Assembly (NCBI GenBank): GCA_903932695.1
Contig: CAIZGZ010000200.1
Location: forward strand, 1 to 5,962
Length of the DNA: 5,962 nt
Direction of reading: 5' to 3'
Source: an uncultured Actinomycetes bacterium
GTDB taxonomy: Bacteria; Actinomycetota; Actinomycetes; Nanopelagicales; Nanopelagicaceae
Position 1 is the stretch's first letter. Each line of letters starts with the position of its first letter. Of the stretch, positions 1-5,962 are shown piece by piece. The position numbers and the translations under genes were made by a program. The notes beneath the pieces are model-generated. The model did no database searches and was not told the origin of the DNA. It saw nothing but the letters and a program-made list of their open reading frames with translations.

Positions 1-757
1 CCATCACAAATGGTAGGTGGGCAAAGGCTGGATAGTCTTCAGGCGCAACACCCATCGCTTGGTAGACCCGAATCTGTCGCGGCGTTGATGAGAGTAGATC
101 TTCACCACGTAGAACATGGGTGACCTTCATCATCACATCATCGACCGCCACCGCAAGGGTGTAGAGCGGAGAGCCATCAGCGCGAACAAGGACAAAGTCT
201 GGAACAAAGTTATGGTCGAAACTGACCTCACCACGGATGAGATCGGTGAAGGTTGTTCCACCTTCTGGCATGCGCATGCGGACAACCGGTTTGCGCCCTT
301 GGGCGACATGCTCAGCGATTTGAGCTTCGCTCAAATTACGGCAATGTCCGTTGTATCCGGGTGCAACGTTGGCAGCGCGTTGTGCTTCGCGGACTGCTTC
401 TAACTCCTCTGAGCTGCAATAGCAGTGGTAAGCATCCTTTTGATCAAGGAACTTTTGAGCCCATTCGGCGTAGATATCCAAGCGTTGTGATTGGAGATAA
501 GGGCCGTATTGACCACCGACTTCTGGGCCTTCATCCCACTCGAGGCCGAGCCAGCGCAGTGTGTCGATCGCCGCGTTAATGTATTCATCGGTCACGCGTT
601 CGCGATCGGTATCTTCAATACGAAAAATAAATGTACCGCCAGTATGGCGTGCGTAAGCCCAGTCAAAGAGCGCAGTACGAATATTTCCTACGTGAAGATC
701 TCCCGTTGGTGAAGGCGCAAAACGTACTCGGACTTCTTTTCCAGTTTTAGTTGACAC
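1..757 (-). CDS. gltX: Glutamyl-tRNA synthetase, N-terminal 252 residues (C-terminus beyond the window)
   Basis: Class I aminoacyl-tRNA synthetase that attaches glutamate to tRNA(Glu) in the cytosol. Reading the minus strand from a GTG at 757 gives 252 residues with no stop. The nucleotide-binding HIGH-type motif is at 15-25 (PSPTGDLHVGN), the IEDTD motif at 47-51, and a Cys-rich zinc-type insert has C112, C114 and C139. The tRNA-acceptor-side segment THVLRGEDLLSSTPRQ lies near 213-228. The KMSK loop and anticodon-binding domain fall outside the window, so tRNA specificity cannot be judged; actinobacterial GluRS is generally non-discriminating and also charges tRNA(Gln). The GTG is the only plausible start: an in-frame TAA lies eight codons upstream with no other start codon between, and AAGGTG sits 7 nt before it. 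The gene overlaps the end of the FAH gene by 11 bp in a different frame, so the two are probably co-transcribed. Confidence 0.96.
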   Translation of the reverse strand, partial: MSTKTGKEVRVRFAPSPTGDLHVGNIRTALFDWAYARHTGGTFIFRIEDTDRERVTDEYINAAIDTLRWLGLEWDEGPEVGGQYGPYLQSQRLDIYAEWAQKFLDQKDAYHCYCSSEELEAVREAQRAANVAPGYNGHCRNLSEAQIAEHVAQGRKPVVRMRMPEGGTTFTDLIRGEVSFDHNFVPDFVLVRADGSPLYTLAVAVDDVMMKVTHVLRGEDLLSSTPRQIRVYQAMGVAPEDYPAFAHLPFVM

Positions 758-1538
758 GTGCCGACACCTTATTCGTTAGCGTTCCGATTCCATCGATTGA
801 AATACTTACTTCAGAGCCAGCTGGCATGGGCCCGATACCTGCTGGTGTGCCCGTCAAGATCACATCTCCAGGCAGGAGAGTCATGACGCTCGAGACAAAC
901 TCAATAATCTCAGGGACCGAAAAAATCAACGAAGAGATAGCTTCATTCTGCTTTATCTCACCGTTGACGCTTGTCTTAATAACTTGATTGGCAGGTGAGA
1001 ATTCGGTTTCGATCCATGGTCCAAGCGGACAGAAGGAGTCAAAGCCCTTAGCTCGCGTCCATTGGCCATCCTTCTTCTGAAGATCTCGTGAGGTCACATC
1101 GTTAGCAATGGTGTACCCGAAGATCACATCTGAAAAACGCTCTCGAGGGACATCCTTACAAATTCGACCAATAACGATTGCGAGTTCGCCTTCGTAATCA
1201 ATGCTCTCAGCCATACGCGGCCAGGTGATCGTATCCCCCGGTCCTACCACCGAAGTATTTGGCTTGAGGAAGATGATTGGCTCATCGGGAACACTGGAAT
1301 TCATTTCGGCGGCATGATCCGCATAATTCTTACCGACGGCTACTACTTTGCTCCGTGGCAGTACTGGAGCGAGAACCTTGACCTGAGAAAGATGGACGGT
1401 GCTCTGAGTGGGCACGATTCCTTGATAGATCGGATCACCCTTGAGCACAAGGAGTTCATCCTTGTCGTTCAGGACGCCGTAGAGCGGATCGCTCCCTAAT
1501 CCAGCCTCATTATGGGGTGTAAAGCGGACAATACGCAT
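747..1538 (-). CDS. Fumarylacetoacetate hydrolase (FAH) family protein
   Basis: A 263-residue metal-dependent enzyme of the FAH fold. The short N-terminal domain (about 1-60) precedes the catalytic domain (about 63-262). Visible family marks are GKNYADH at 69-75, the metal ligands E116 and E118 in YEGELAIVIG, D147 in ANDVTSRDLQ, the lysine in RAKGFD (K164), and the TGTPAGIGP loop at 229-237. The family splits C-C bonds or decarboxylates 2-oxo acids (acylpyruvate hydrolase, oxaloacetate decarboxylase, HpcE-type isomerase), and the exact substrate cannot be told from sequence. The start is ATG at 1538, with a weak GGTAGG upstream. The gene lies 24 bp after the CBS/CorC gene and overlaps gltX. 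An FAH gene directly upstream of gltX is known from Mycobacterium (Rv2993c-Rv2992c, from memory). No neighbouring catabolic gene suggests an aromatic degradation pathway, so a housekeeping metabolite-repair role is a guess. Confidence 0.93.
   Translation of the reverse strand: MRIVRFTPHNEAGLGSDPLYGVLNDKDELLVLKGDPIYQGIVPTQSTVHLSQVKVLAPVLPRSKVVAVGKNYADHAAEMNSSVPDEPIIFLKPNTSVVGPGDTITWPRMAESIDYEGELAIVIGRICKDVPRERFSDVIFGYTIANDVTSRDLQKKDGQWTRAKGFDSFCPLGPWIETEFSPANQVIKTSVNGEIKQNEAISSLIFSVPEIIEFVSSVMTLLPGDVILTGTPAGIGPMPAGSEVSISIDGIGTLTNKVSARVN
765..770 (-). promoter_or_regulatory. Ribosome binding site of gltX
   Basis: AAGGTG on the minus strand ends 7 nt before the GTG start of gltX and lies inside the last codons of the FAH gene. 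It fixes GTG at 757 as the start. The site is read by eye as a Shine-Dalgarno match. Confidence 0.6.
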
Positions 1539-1562
1539 GCCCGTAGCCTACCGCGCGAGGGC

Positions 1563-2426
1563 TTACTCTTCGAAAGTCTTCTCCGTGGGCTCAATCTTGG
1601 TTGCCAGAACGGAGGTAATTCGATGGCGTCGACCAGCAGGCCGCTCCGCCGTCAGACGCCAACCCGAGATCTCAATCGAGTTGCCCGCAATCGGAACCCG
1701 GCCCAACTGCTTTGCAAGTAAACCGCCGACGCTATCAATATCTTCACGGGCCTCTTCATCAAGTTCGACCTCAAACTCATCCATAAAGTCTTCGACTCGA
1801 TATCGCGCAGAGATTCGAGCCGTATCGTCCGTTAGCCATTCAAGTTCAGCGGTGTGATCATCGTATTCATCGGCAATCTCACCAACGATCTCTTCAAGAA
1901 TATCTTCAATCGTAATGAGGCCAGCAGTACCACCATATTCATCGATCACAACCGCCATATGGATCTGGTCACGTTGCATCTCTTTGAGCAAATCTGCTGC
2001 GGTCTTGTTTTCAGGTACAAAGCTCGCTTTACGCAGATGCTCGCGCACCTGTTCGCTCTGCTCTGCTTCGTGGTGCTCGTGGACTCGACGAGCCAAATCT
2101 TTGACGTAGACGATTCCAATGACATTATCGAGATTCTCATCGATCACCGGAATTCGAGTGAAGCCAGAGCGAAGCGCCAAGGAGAGACCTTGTCGTAACG
2201 TCTTATTTCCCTCCATCCAGACCAGATCGGTACGCGGGACCATCAATTCACGGACCAGAGTCTCGCCGAGATCAAAGACCGATTGAATCATCTCGCGTTG
2301 AGACTCAACGATGATTCCTTGTGCAGCGGCTTGGTCGATCTGAGCACGGAGCTCTACCTCGGTTGTCGTTGAGTGCGGAAGGGAGATACCCCAGCGTTTG
2401 AGATATGAACTAGCTCTATCGATCAT
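1563..2426 (-). CDS. CBS-pair and CorC/HlyC-domain protein, YbeX-like, without DUF21 membrane domain
   Basis: A soluble 287-residue protein. A short N-terminal helix and linker (1-45) lead into two CBS domains (about 63-120 and 132-185), including VPRTD at 63-67, DEYGGTAGL at 162-170 and the acidic ITIEDILEEIVGEI stretch at 171-184. A CorC/HlyC transporter-associated domain follows (about 195-276), with VGGLLAKQLGRVPI at 233-246. CBS pairs usually bind adenine nucleotides. YbeX/CorC of E. coli, of nearly the same length and also beside ybeY and phoH(ybeZ), is linked to Mg2+/Co2+ resistance and ribosome metabolism. No transmembrane segment is seen. I place the start at ATG 2426, which forms an ATGA overlap with the ybeY stop and implies translational coupling. 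A TTG at 2444 would add six residues, but a GGAG lies only 1 nt before it, too close to be a normal ribosome binding site. The core sequence resembles the C-terminal half of actinobacterial DUF21-CBS proteins. Confidence 0.9.
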   Translation of the reverse strand: MIDRASSYLKRWGISLPHSTTTEVELRAQIDQAAAQGIIVESQREMIQSVFDLGETLVRELMVPRTDLVWMEGNKTLRQGLSLALRSGFTRIPVIDENLDNVIGIVYVKDLARRVHEHHEAEQSEQVREHLRKASFVPENKTAADLLKEMQRDQIHMAVVIDEYGGTAGLITIEDILEEIVGEIADEYDDHTAELEWLTDDTARISARYRVEDFMDEFEVELDEEAREDIDSVGGLLAKQLGRVPIAGNSIEISGWRLTAERPAGRRHRITSVLATKIEPTEKTFEE

Positions 2427-2863
2427 TTGTGGGTTGATTGCCAATCTCCAAGAATTTTCTCCTGTAACGCAAACATTACTTTCTCCTCATCAGGGAGGAG
2501 GTGATCAAAGCCGATGCAATGCAGAATTCCATGGATGGTGAGCAAGTGGAGTTCGCTGGCCAGACCTGATTTTGCTTGGGCTGCTGCGAATTCTGGGCAG
2601 AGAACGATATCTCCGATTATTCCTGGGCCATCTTCGAGAGAGTCCGGGGTGAGTTCATCCATAGGAAAAGAGAGCACGTCGGTTGGGCCGGGAAGGTCCA
2701 TCCACTCCACGTGCAGTTCGCTCATTCGATCTTCGTTGACCAACAAAATCTCGAGATCGCATTCCGGATGGAGCCCCATCGCGGCAATCGTAAAGGCCGC
2801 AACCGAGACAATTGCTTCGGTATCTACCTGCGACGTAGATTCGTTGGAGATCTCGATCGTCAC
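2423..2863 (-). CDS. ybeY: Endoribonuclease YbeY (rRNA maturation factor)
   Basis: A 146-residue zinc-dependent endoribonuclease of the UPF0054 family, acting in 16S rRNA 3'-end maturation and in 70S ribosome quality control. The metal-binding HxxxHxxxxxH motif is intact: H111, H115 and H121 in HGILHCIGFDH. The conserved TDVLSFPMDE is at 61-70 and the GDIVLCPE segment at 84-91. Length is normal for the family. The start is GTG at 2863, directly after the phoH stop TAA and in the same frame, so no earlier start is possible; I see no good Shine-Dalgarno sequence, so reinitiation after phoH is likely. The stop overlaps the ATG of the following CBS/CorC gene (ATGA). The phoH-ybeY-corC neighbourhood is conserved across many bacteria and supports the call. 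Confidence 0.96.
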   Translation of the reverse strand: MTIEISNESTSQVDTEAIVSVAAFTIAAMGLHPECDLEILLVNEDRMSELHVEWMDLPGPTDVLSFPMDELTPDSLEDGPGIIGDIVLCPEFAAAQAKSGLASELHLLTIHGILHCIGFDHLLPDEEKVMFALQEKILGDWQSTHK

Positions 2864-3817
2864 TTAAATCACGCTCGCTTTTGAGTATGCGTTGACGATA
2901 TCTCCAACCAATCGATTACGTACGACATCCTCGGCGGTCAGATCCATAAAGGTAATTCCATCGATGGAATCAAGAATCTCTCGGACAACCTTCAGACCAG
3001 ATTTTGTACCGTGAGGAAGATCTACCTGAGTGATGTCACCAGTAATCACCATCTTTGATCCAAATCCAAGTCGAGTAAGAAACATCTTCATCTGCTCTGC
3101 GCTGGTATTTTGCGCCTCATCCAAAATGACAAAGGCATCGTTGAGGGTGCGACCGCGCATATATGCAAGCGGTGCGATCTCGATGATCCCGGATTGCATC
3201 AACCGGGGAATTGACTCTTGATCAATCATGTCATGGAGCGCATCAAAGAGTGGGCGAAGGTAAGGGTCGATCTTCTCTTGTAACGTGCCTGGCAAAAAGC
3301 CAAGTCGCTCCCCTGCCTCTACTGCTGGTCGAGTAAGAATAATCCGGTTTACCTCTTTGGCTTGAAGGGCTTGAATCGCCTTTGCCATCGCCAAATAGGT
3401 CTTACCCGTTCCGGCTGGACCAATGCCGAAGGTAATCGTGCTCTGGTCGATCGCATCTACGTACGATTTCTGATTGGCCGTCTTTGGTCGAATTGATTTT
3501 CCGCGGTTGCTCAAAATGTTGAGCGAAAGGACTTCCGCAGGATGATCGATCGGAACGGCGCGAATCATGGCGATTGCCTTTTCGATCGTATCGCCGGTGA
3601 GAACTTGGCCAGCCCGAAGTAGAACGAGTAACTCTTTAATTAATAACTCGGCTTGCTCCGATTGTTGATGATCACCGCGAAGGTAAATTTCATTACCGCG
3701 AACGGTAATTGCTAGGAGCGGAAAAGCGGTTTCGATGGCTCGCAGATAAGCATCGTGAGGACCTACCAACGCAACCATCGGAATGGCGGTAGGAACAAGG
3801 ATGGGATGAAGTTCCAT
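2864..3817 (-). CDS. phoH: PhoH-like (YbeZ-type) ATPase
   Basis: A 317-residue cytosolic P-loop ATPase of the PhoH family, related to the N-terminal domain of superfamily I helicases and thought to act on RNA or ribosomes together with YbeY. A KH-like N-terminal part (about 15-70, with RGNEIYLRGDHQQ at 40-52) precedes the ATPase domain. Walker A is GIGPAGTGKT at 131-140, the TRPAVEAGERLGFLPG block is at 162-177, Walker B is VILDEAQN at 230-237, and the sensor-like MVITGDITQVDLP is at 256-268. Length is usual for the short PhoH form without a PIN domain. The start is ATG at 3817, 18 bp after the HIT gene, with only weak Shine-Dalgarno character. It abuts ybeY with no intervening base. The name reflects family history; phosphate control is not implied. 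Confidence 0.95.
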   Translation of the reverse strand: MELHPILVPTAIPMVALVGPHDAYLRAIETAFPLLAITVRGNEIYLRGDHQQSEQAELLIKELLVLLRAGQVLTGDTIEKAIAMIRAVPIDHPAEVLSLNILSNRGKSIRPKTANQKSYVDAIDQSTITFGIGPAGTGKTYLAMAKAIQALQAKEVNRIILTRPAVEAGERLGFLPGTLQEKIDPYLRPLFDALHDMIDQESIPRLMQSGIIEIAPLAYMRGRTLNDAFVILDEAQNTSAEQMKMFLTRLGFGSKMVITGDITQVDLPHGTKSGLKVVREILDSIDGITFMDLTAEDVVRNRLVGDIVNAYSKASVI

Positions 3818-3835
3818 TAATTGCCGATCTTAGGC

Positions 3836-4174
3836 TTAACCGGGTGGCCAGGCGAATGGACGCCCGCCGAGCAGGTGCATATGGGTGTGAAATACGCTCT
3901 GACCCGCACTTTCACCGGTGTTAAAGGTTGTCCGATATCCATCAAGGCCGTGTTCTAGGGCAAGGGATGCAGCTGCGGCAAAGAGCGCGCCGATCACAGC
4001 CGGGTTTGCTGCAGCGCTCTGCGCAGCGCTCTCATGGTGAACCTTTGGAATAACAAGAACATGGACGGGAGCTTGCGGGTTGAGATCGCTAAAGGCTACA
4101 ACGCCATCCCGATCGTAGAGAAGCGGGACTGGAATCTCTTGATTGGCGATCTTGCAGAAAATGCATTCACTCAT
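3836..4174 (-). CDS. HIT-family (histidine triad) nucleotide-binding protein
   Basis: A small cytosolic nucleotide hydrolase or transferase of the HINT branch, which usually cleaves purine nucleoside phosphoramidates or adenylates. From ATG 4174 it has 112 residues: an N-terminal CxxC (C4, C7), the DLNPQAPVHVLVIPK strand region at 30-44, FNTGESAGQSVFH at 84-96 and the triad HTHMHLL at 96-102, where H98 is the expected nucleophile. It ends in WPPG, as I recall for actinobacterial HIT proteins. A GTG at 4192 could add six residues (MGDTPG); I prefer ATG 4174 because family members begin with a short MSxCIFCKI and a GGGGGA lies 10 nt upstream. The rsmE stop is 25 bp before this ATG, or 7 bp before the GTG. 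The gene sits between rsmE and phoH as in other actinobacteria. Its substrate is unknown. Confidence 0.93.
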   Translation of the reverse strand: MSECIFCKIANQEIPVPLLYDRDGVVAFSDLNPQAPVHVLVIPKVHHESAAQSAAANPAVIGALFAAAASLALEHGLDGYRTTFNTGESAGQSVFHTHMHLLGGRPFAWPPG

Positions 4175-4184
4175 CCCCGGAGTA

Positions 4185-4190
4185 TCCCCC
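4185..4190 (-). promoter_or_regulatory. Possible ribosome binding site of the HIT gene
   Basis: GGGGGA on the minus strand stands 10 nt before ATG 4174. It is an imperfect Shine-Dalgarno match, and it would fall within coding sequence if the alternative GTG at 4192 were used. It is offered as the reason for choosing the shorter form. Confidence 0.35.
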
Positions 4191-4199
4191 ACAACTCTC

Positions 4200-4916
4200 T
4201 TACCAGCGACCGATCAGCGAAGAAATTGCCGCGAGTCCGGCAAAGCCGGCATGAGCGGAGCGAAGAACTTCTGCGCCAAGCAAGGCCACATCGCCACCAA
4301 AACTAGTCAGCGCTTCGATCTCTTCGGGAGTTAATCCACCTTCAGGCCCAATCACCAAGACGATCGGTCCATCGGAAATTTCTTTCGCAACATCGCTCAA
4401 CTTTCGTTGGGCTTCTTCGTGGAGCACTAACAAATTGGCATGAGTGCCAAACCGAGCGCCAATCTGCTTGAGGGTAATTGGAGCTTCAATCTCCGGCAGT
4501 CGAATTCGACGCGACTGCTTAGCAGCCGTCATTGCGGTTCCCAGCCATTTTTGACCAAGATCGCTCTGCCACTTTGCGATGCTGCGGTGCGACTCCCAAG
4601 GAATGATGCGATCTGCTCCTGCGACCGTGAGAAGTTCGATCGCCTCTTTCGCGCGATCTGATTTCATTAACGCTTGAACCACGATCAACTCTCGCTGTGG
4701 GAGCTCTGCGGTACCGCGTTCTAATACTTCTGCTGCAAACGATCTCTTATCGAGTGAGCGCAGAATGACTCGCGCCCAAGCTCCCGCACCATCCGCGAGC
4801 ATCACTTCATCGCCAACAGCAATGCGAAGTACCTTGATGGCGTGATGCGCTTCATCGCCATCCACGACAATATGTGGAAGTTCCGGAATCGAAGGAACAA
4901 AAAAGAGCGAGAGCAT
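4200..4916 (-). CDS. rsmE: 16S rRNA (uracil(1498)-N3)-methyltransferase RsmE
   Basis: A 238-residue SPOUT-class enzyme that uses S-adenosylmethionine to methylate N3 of U1498 in 16S rRNA. The N-terminal PUA-like part (about 1-70) includes DEAHHAIKVLRIAVGDEV at 21-38. The SPOUT domain (about 75-238) shows QALMKSDRAKEAIE at 81-94, AAKQSRR at 131-137, the SAM-loop VIGPEGGLTPEE at 188-199 and the knot segment LGAEVLRSAHAG at 213-224. The ending IGRW resembles the SRW end I recall in mycobacterial RsmE. The start is ATG at 4916, with GTGAG 6 nt upstream; a TTG one codon earlier is possible. It begins 10 bp after the dnaJ stop, and the dnaJ-rsmE pairing is widespread. The knot segment differs slightly from the common LGxRxLRTET form, but the match over the rest is good. 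Confidence 0.95.
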   Translation of the reverse strand: MLSLFFVPSIPELPHIVVDGDEAHHAIKVLRIAVGDEVMLADGAGAWARVILRSLDKRSFAAEVLERGTAELPQRELIVVQALMKSDRAKEAIELLTVAGADRIIPWESHRSIAKWQSDLGQKWLGTAMTAAKQSRRIRLPEIEAPITLKQIGARFGTHANLLVLHEEAQRKLSDVAKEISDGPIVLVIGPEGGLTPEEIEALTSFGGDVALLGAEVLRSAHAGFAGLAAISSLIGRW

Positions 4917-4926
4917 CAACTACTCA

Positions 4927-5962
4927 CTATCGGTTGAAGGCATCACGGAATTTTGAGAAGAAGCCATGTTCATGGGAGTGCTTATCCCGAGAATGAATCT
5001 CAACGTGACCCGATTTCTCGCCACGCAGCTCTGCAAATTTCTTGAGTAGCTCCTCTTCTTCGCGCTTAAGCTTATGGGGGGTCGCCACCTCAACATGCAC
5101 AATCAGGTCGCCCCGACCATTGCCCCGCAAGCGAGTAATTCCAAGCCCTTTGAGAGTGATCGTGTCTGCGCTTTGGAAGCCAGCCTTAATCTCCACTTCC
5201 TGCTCACCATCTAGGGTGTCGATCAGAACGCGCGTTCCAATGCTTGCCGCCACCATCGAGATCGAAATCGAGATATGAAGATCGAGTCCATCTCGCAGCA
5301 AGAAACTATGCGGACGCTCAATGATCTCGACGTAGAGATCGCCAGCAGACCCTCCTGCAGGACCGACTTCGCCTTGACCACTCAGGGCGATCCGATTTCC
5401 GGTCTCTACTCCCGCAGGTATCTTCACGTTGATGGTACGACGCGAGCGAACCCGGCCATCGCCAGCACATTCACGACACGGTGTTGGGATCACGGAGCCA
5501 TATCCACCGCAATTGTTGCAGGGGCGACTCGTCATGACGTTTCCGATAAAGGAGCGAGTTACTTGCTGAATTTCACCCTGGCCTTTACAAATACCGCAGG
5601 TCTGAGGTTTTGAGTTATCAGCACAACCTGATCCGCCGCACTTCTCGCAACGGACTGCGGTATCAACCGTAATCTCCTTTTCGCAGCCGAAGCATGCCTC
5701 TGCGAGGTCTAACTCGATGCCGATCAAAGCATCTTGGCCAGCGCGGGCACGAGAACGCGGTCCACGACTCTGACCGCCACCAAAAAATGCACCGAGTAGA
5801 TCATCAAAACCAAAGTTTCCACCGCCAAAGCCTCCGCCTTGGGAGAATGGGTCGCCGCCTCGGTCATAGCGTGAGCGTTTTTCACCGTCACTCAAAACCT
5901 CATAGGCGGTCGTAATATCTTTAAATTTCTCGCCACTGGCCGGATCTGGATTTACATCCGGG
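4927..5962 (-). CDS. dnaJ: Chaperone protein DnaJ (Hsp40), lacking the first part of the J domain at the window edge
   Basis: Type I Hsp40 co-chaperone that stimulates DnaK ATPase and delivers unfolded clients. The frame is open to the window edge, giving 344 residues; about 33 N-terminal residues, including the His of HPD, are missing. In window numbering, the end of the J domain is 1-33 (PDVNPDPASGEKF at 1-13, AYEVLSDGEKRSRYD at 19-33). The Gly/Phe-rich linker is at 34-75, and four CxxCxGxG zinc-binding repeats start at 105, 122, 148 and 162. Two beta-rich client-binding domains follow (about 173-295), including GEVGPAGGSAGDLYVEI. A second CxxC (C90, C93) precedes the zinc finger, and the last 30 residues are histidine-rich and end FFSKFRDAFNR. 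The sequence resembles the actinobacterial DnaJ2 that follows hrcA rather than the DnaK-operon copy; hrcA would be expected just beyond the right edge. A TTG at 5895 is internal, not a start. Confidence 0.96.
   Translation of the reverse strand, partial: PDVNPDPASGEKFKDITTAYEVLSDGEKRSRYDRGGDPFSQGGGFGGGNFGFDDLLGAFFGGGQSRGPRSRARAGQDALIGIELDLAEACFGCEKEITVDTAVRCEKCGGSGCADNSKPQTCGICKGQGEIQQVTRSFIGNVMTSRPCNNCGGYGSVIPTPCRECAGDGRVRSRRTINVKIPAGVETGNRIALSGQGEVGPAGGSAGDLYVEIIERPHSFLLRDGLDLHISISISMVAASIGTRVLIDTLDGEQEVEIKAGFQSADTITLKGLGITRLRGNGRGDLIVHVEVATPHKLKREEEELLKKFAELRGEKSGHVEIHSRDKHSHEHGFFSKFRDAFNR

Noticed and set aside
116..403. Plus-strand frame of 95 codons starting MGDLHHHIIDRH
   Set aside because: It is the shadow of gltX; the His codons come from the Val-Asp-Asp-Val-Met-Met stretch on the other strand.
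1539..1562. GTAGGCTAC near-palindrome in the gap before the FAH gene
   Set aside because: Four-base arms around one base cannot form a hairpin, and it fits no operator I know.
1854..2198. Plus-strand open frame of 114 codons, and other plus-strand frames across the window
   Set aside because: They lie wholly antisense to well-supported genes, show no recognisable domain and have no spacing or start signal of their own.
4237..4249. Inverted repeat CCGGC-AAA-GCCGG near the 3' end of rsmE, as a possible terminator
   Set aside because: It is a 5-bp stem inside the coding sequence, made by the codons for Ala-Gly-Phe-Ala-Gly, with no following T-run on the minus strand.
5257..5275. Repetitive GAGATCGAAATCGAGAT on the plus strand
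   Set aside because: It is the coding of an alternating Ile-Ser beta strand in DnaJ (HISISIS) rather than a microsatellite or protein-binding site.

Overview
The window reads as a compact bacterial gene cluster. Eight protein-coding genes all lie on the minus strand, so transcription runs from the high-coordinate end towards position 1. Almost every base is coding: gaps are 24 bp or less, and several junctions overlap or abut. I see no rRNA, tRNA, CRISPR array, insertion sequence or convincing terminator.

In transcription order the genes are: dnaJ (co-chaperone, N-terminus cut by the right edge), rsmE (16S rRNA uridine methyltransferase), a HIT-family histidine-triad protein, a PhoH/YbeZ-type ATPase, ybeY (rRNA-maturation endoribonuclease), a CBS-pair/CorC-domain protein of YbeX type, an FAH-family hydrolase, and gltX (glutamyl-tRNA synthetase, C-terminal half cut by the left edge). 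Six of these belong to protein folding, ribosome maturation or RNA quality control, or are their usual neighbours. The last two, FAH and gltX, are a pair known together elsewhere and bring in tRNA charging.

The organism is most likely an actinomycete-lineage bacterium (Actinomycetota). The dnaJ-rsmE-HIT-phoH-ybeY-CBS order and the FAH-gltX pair both match what I recall from Mycobacterium and Streptomyces. Protein details also fit: the HIT protein ends in WPPG, RsmE ends in GRW, and GltX carries the LRGEDLLSSTPRQ segment. Base composition looks roughly balanced by eye, well below the GC-rich norm of that phylum. Together with the tight packing, this hints at a streamlined, perhaps aquatic, lineage. 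That last step is inference.

I did not find a previously undescribed system here. The points worth a second look are modest: the CBS/CorC protein lacks the DUF21 membrane domain usual in actinobacterial homologues, FAH-gltX follows it where era is expected, DnaJ has an extra CxxC before its zinc-finger domain and a histidine-rich tail, and phoH and ybeY are separated only by one in-frame TAA.
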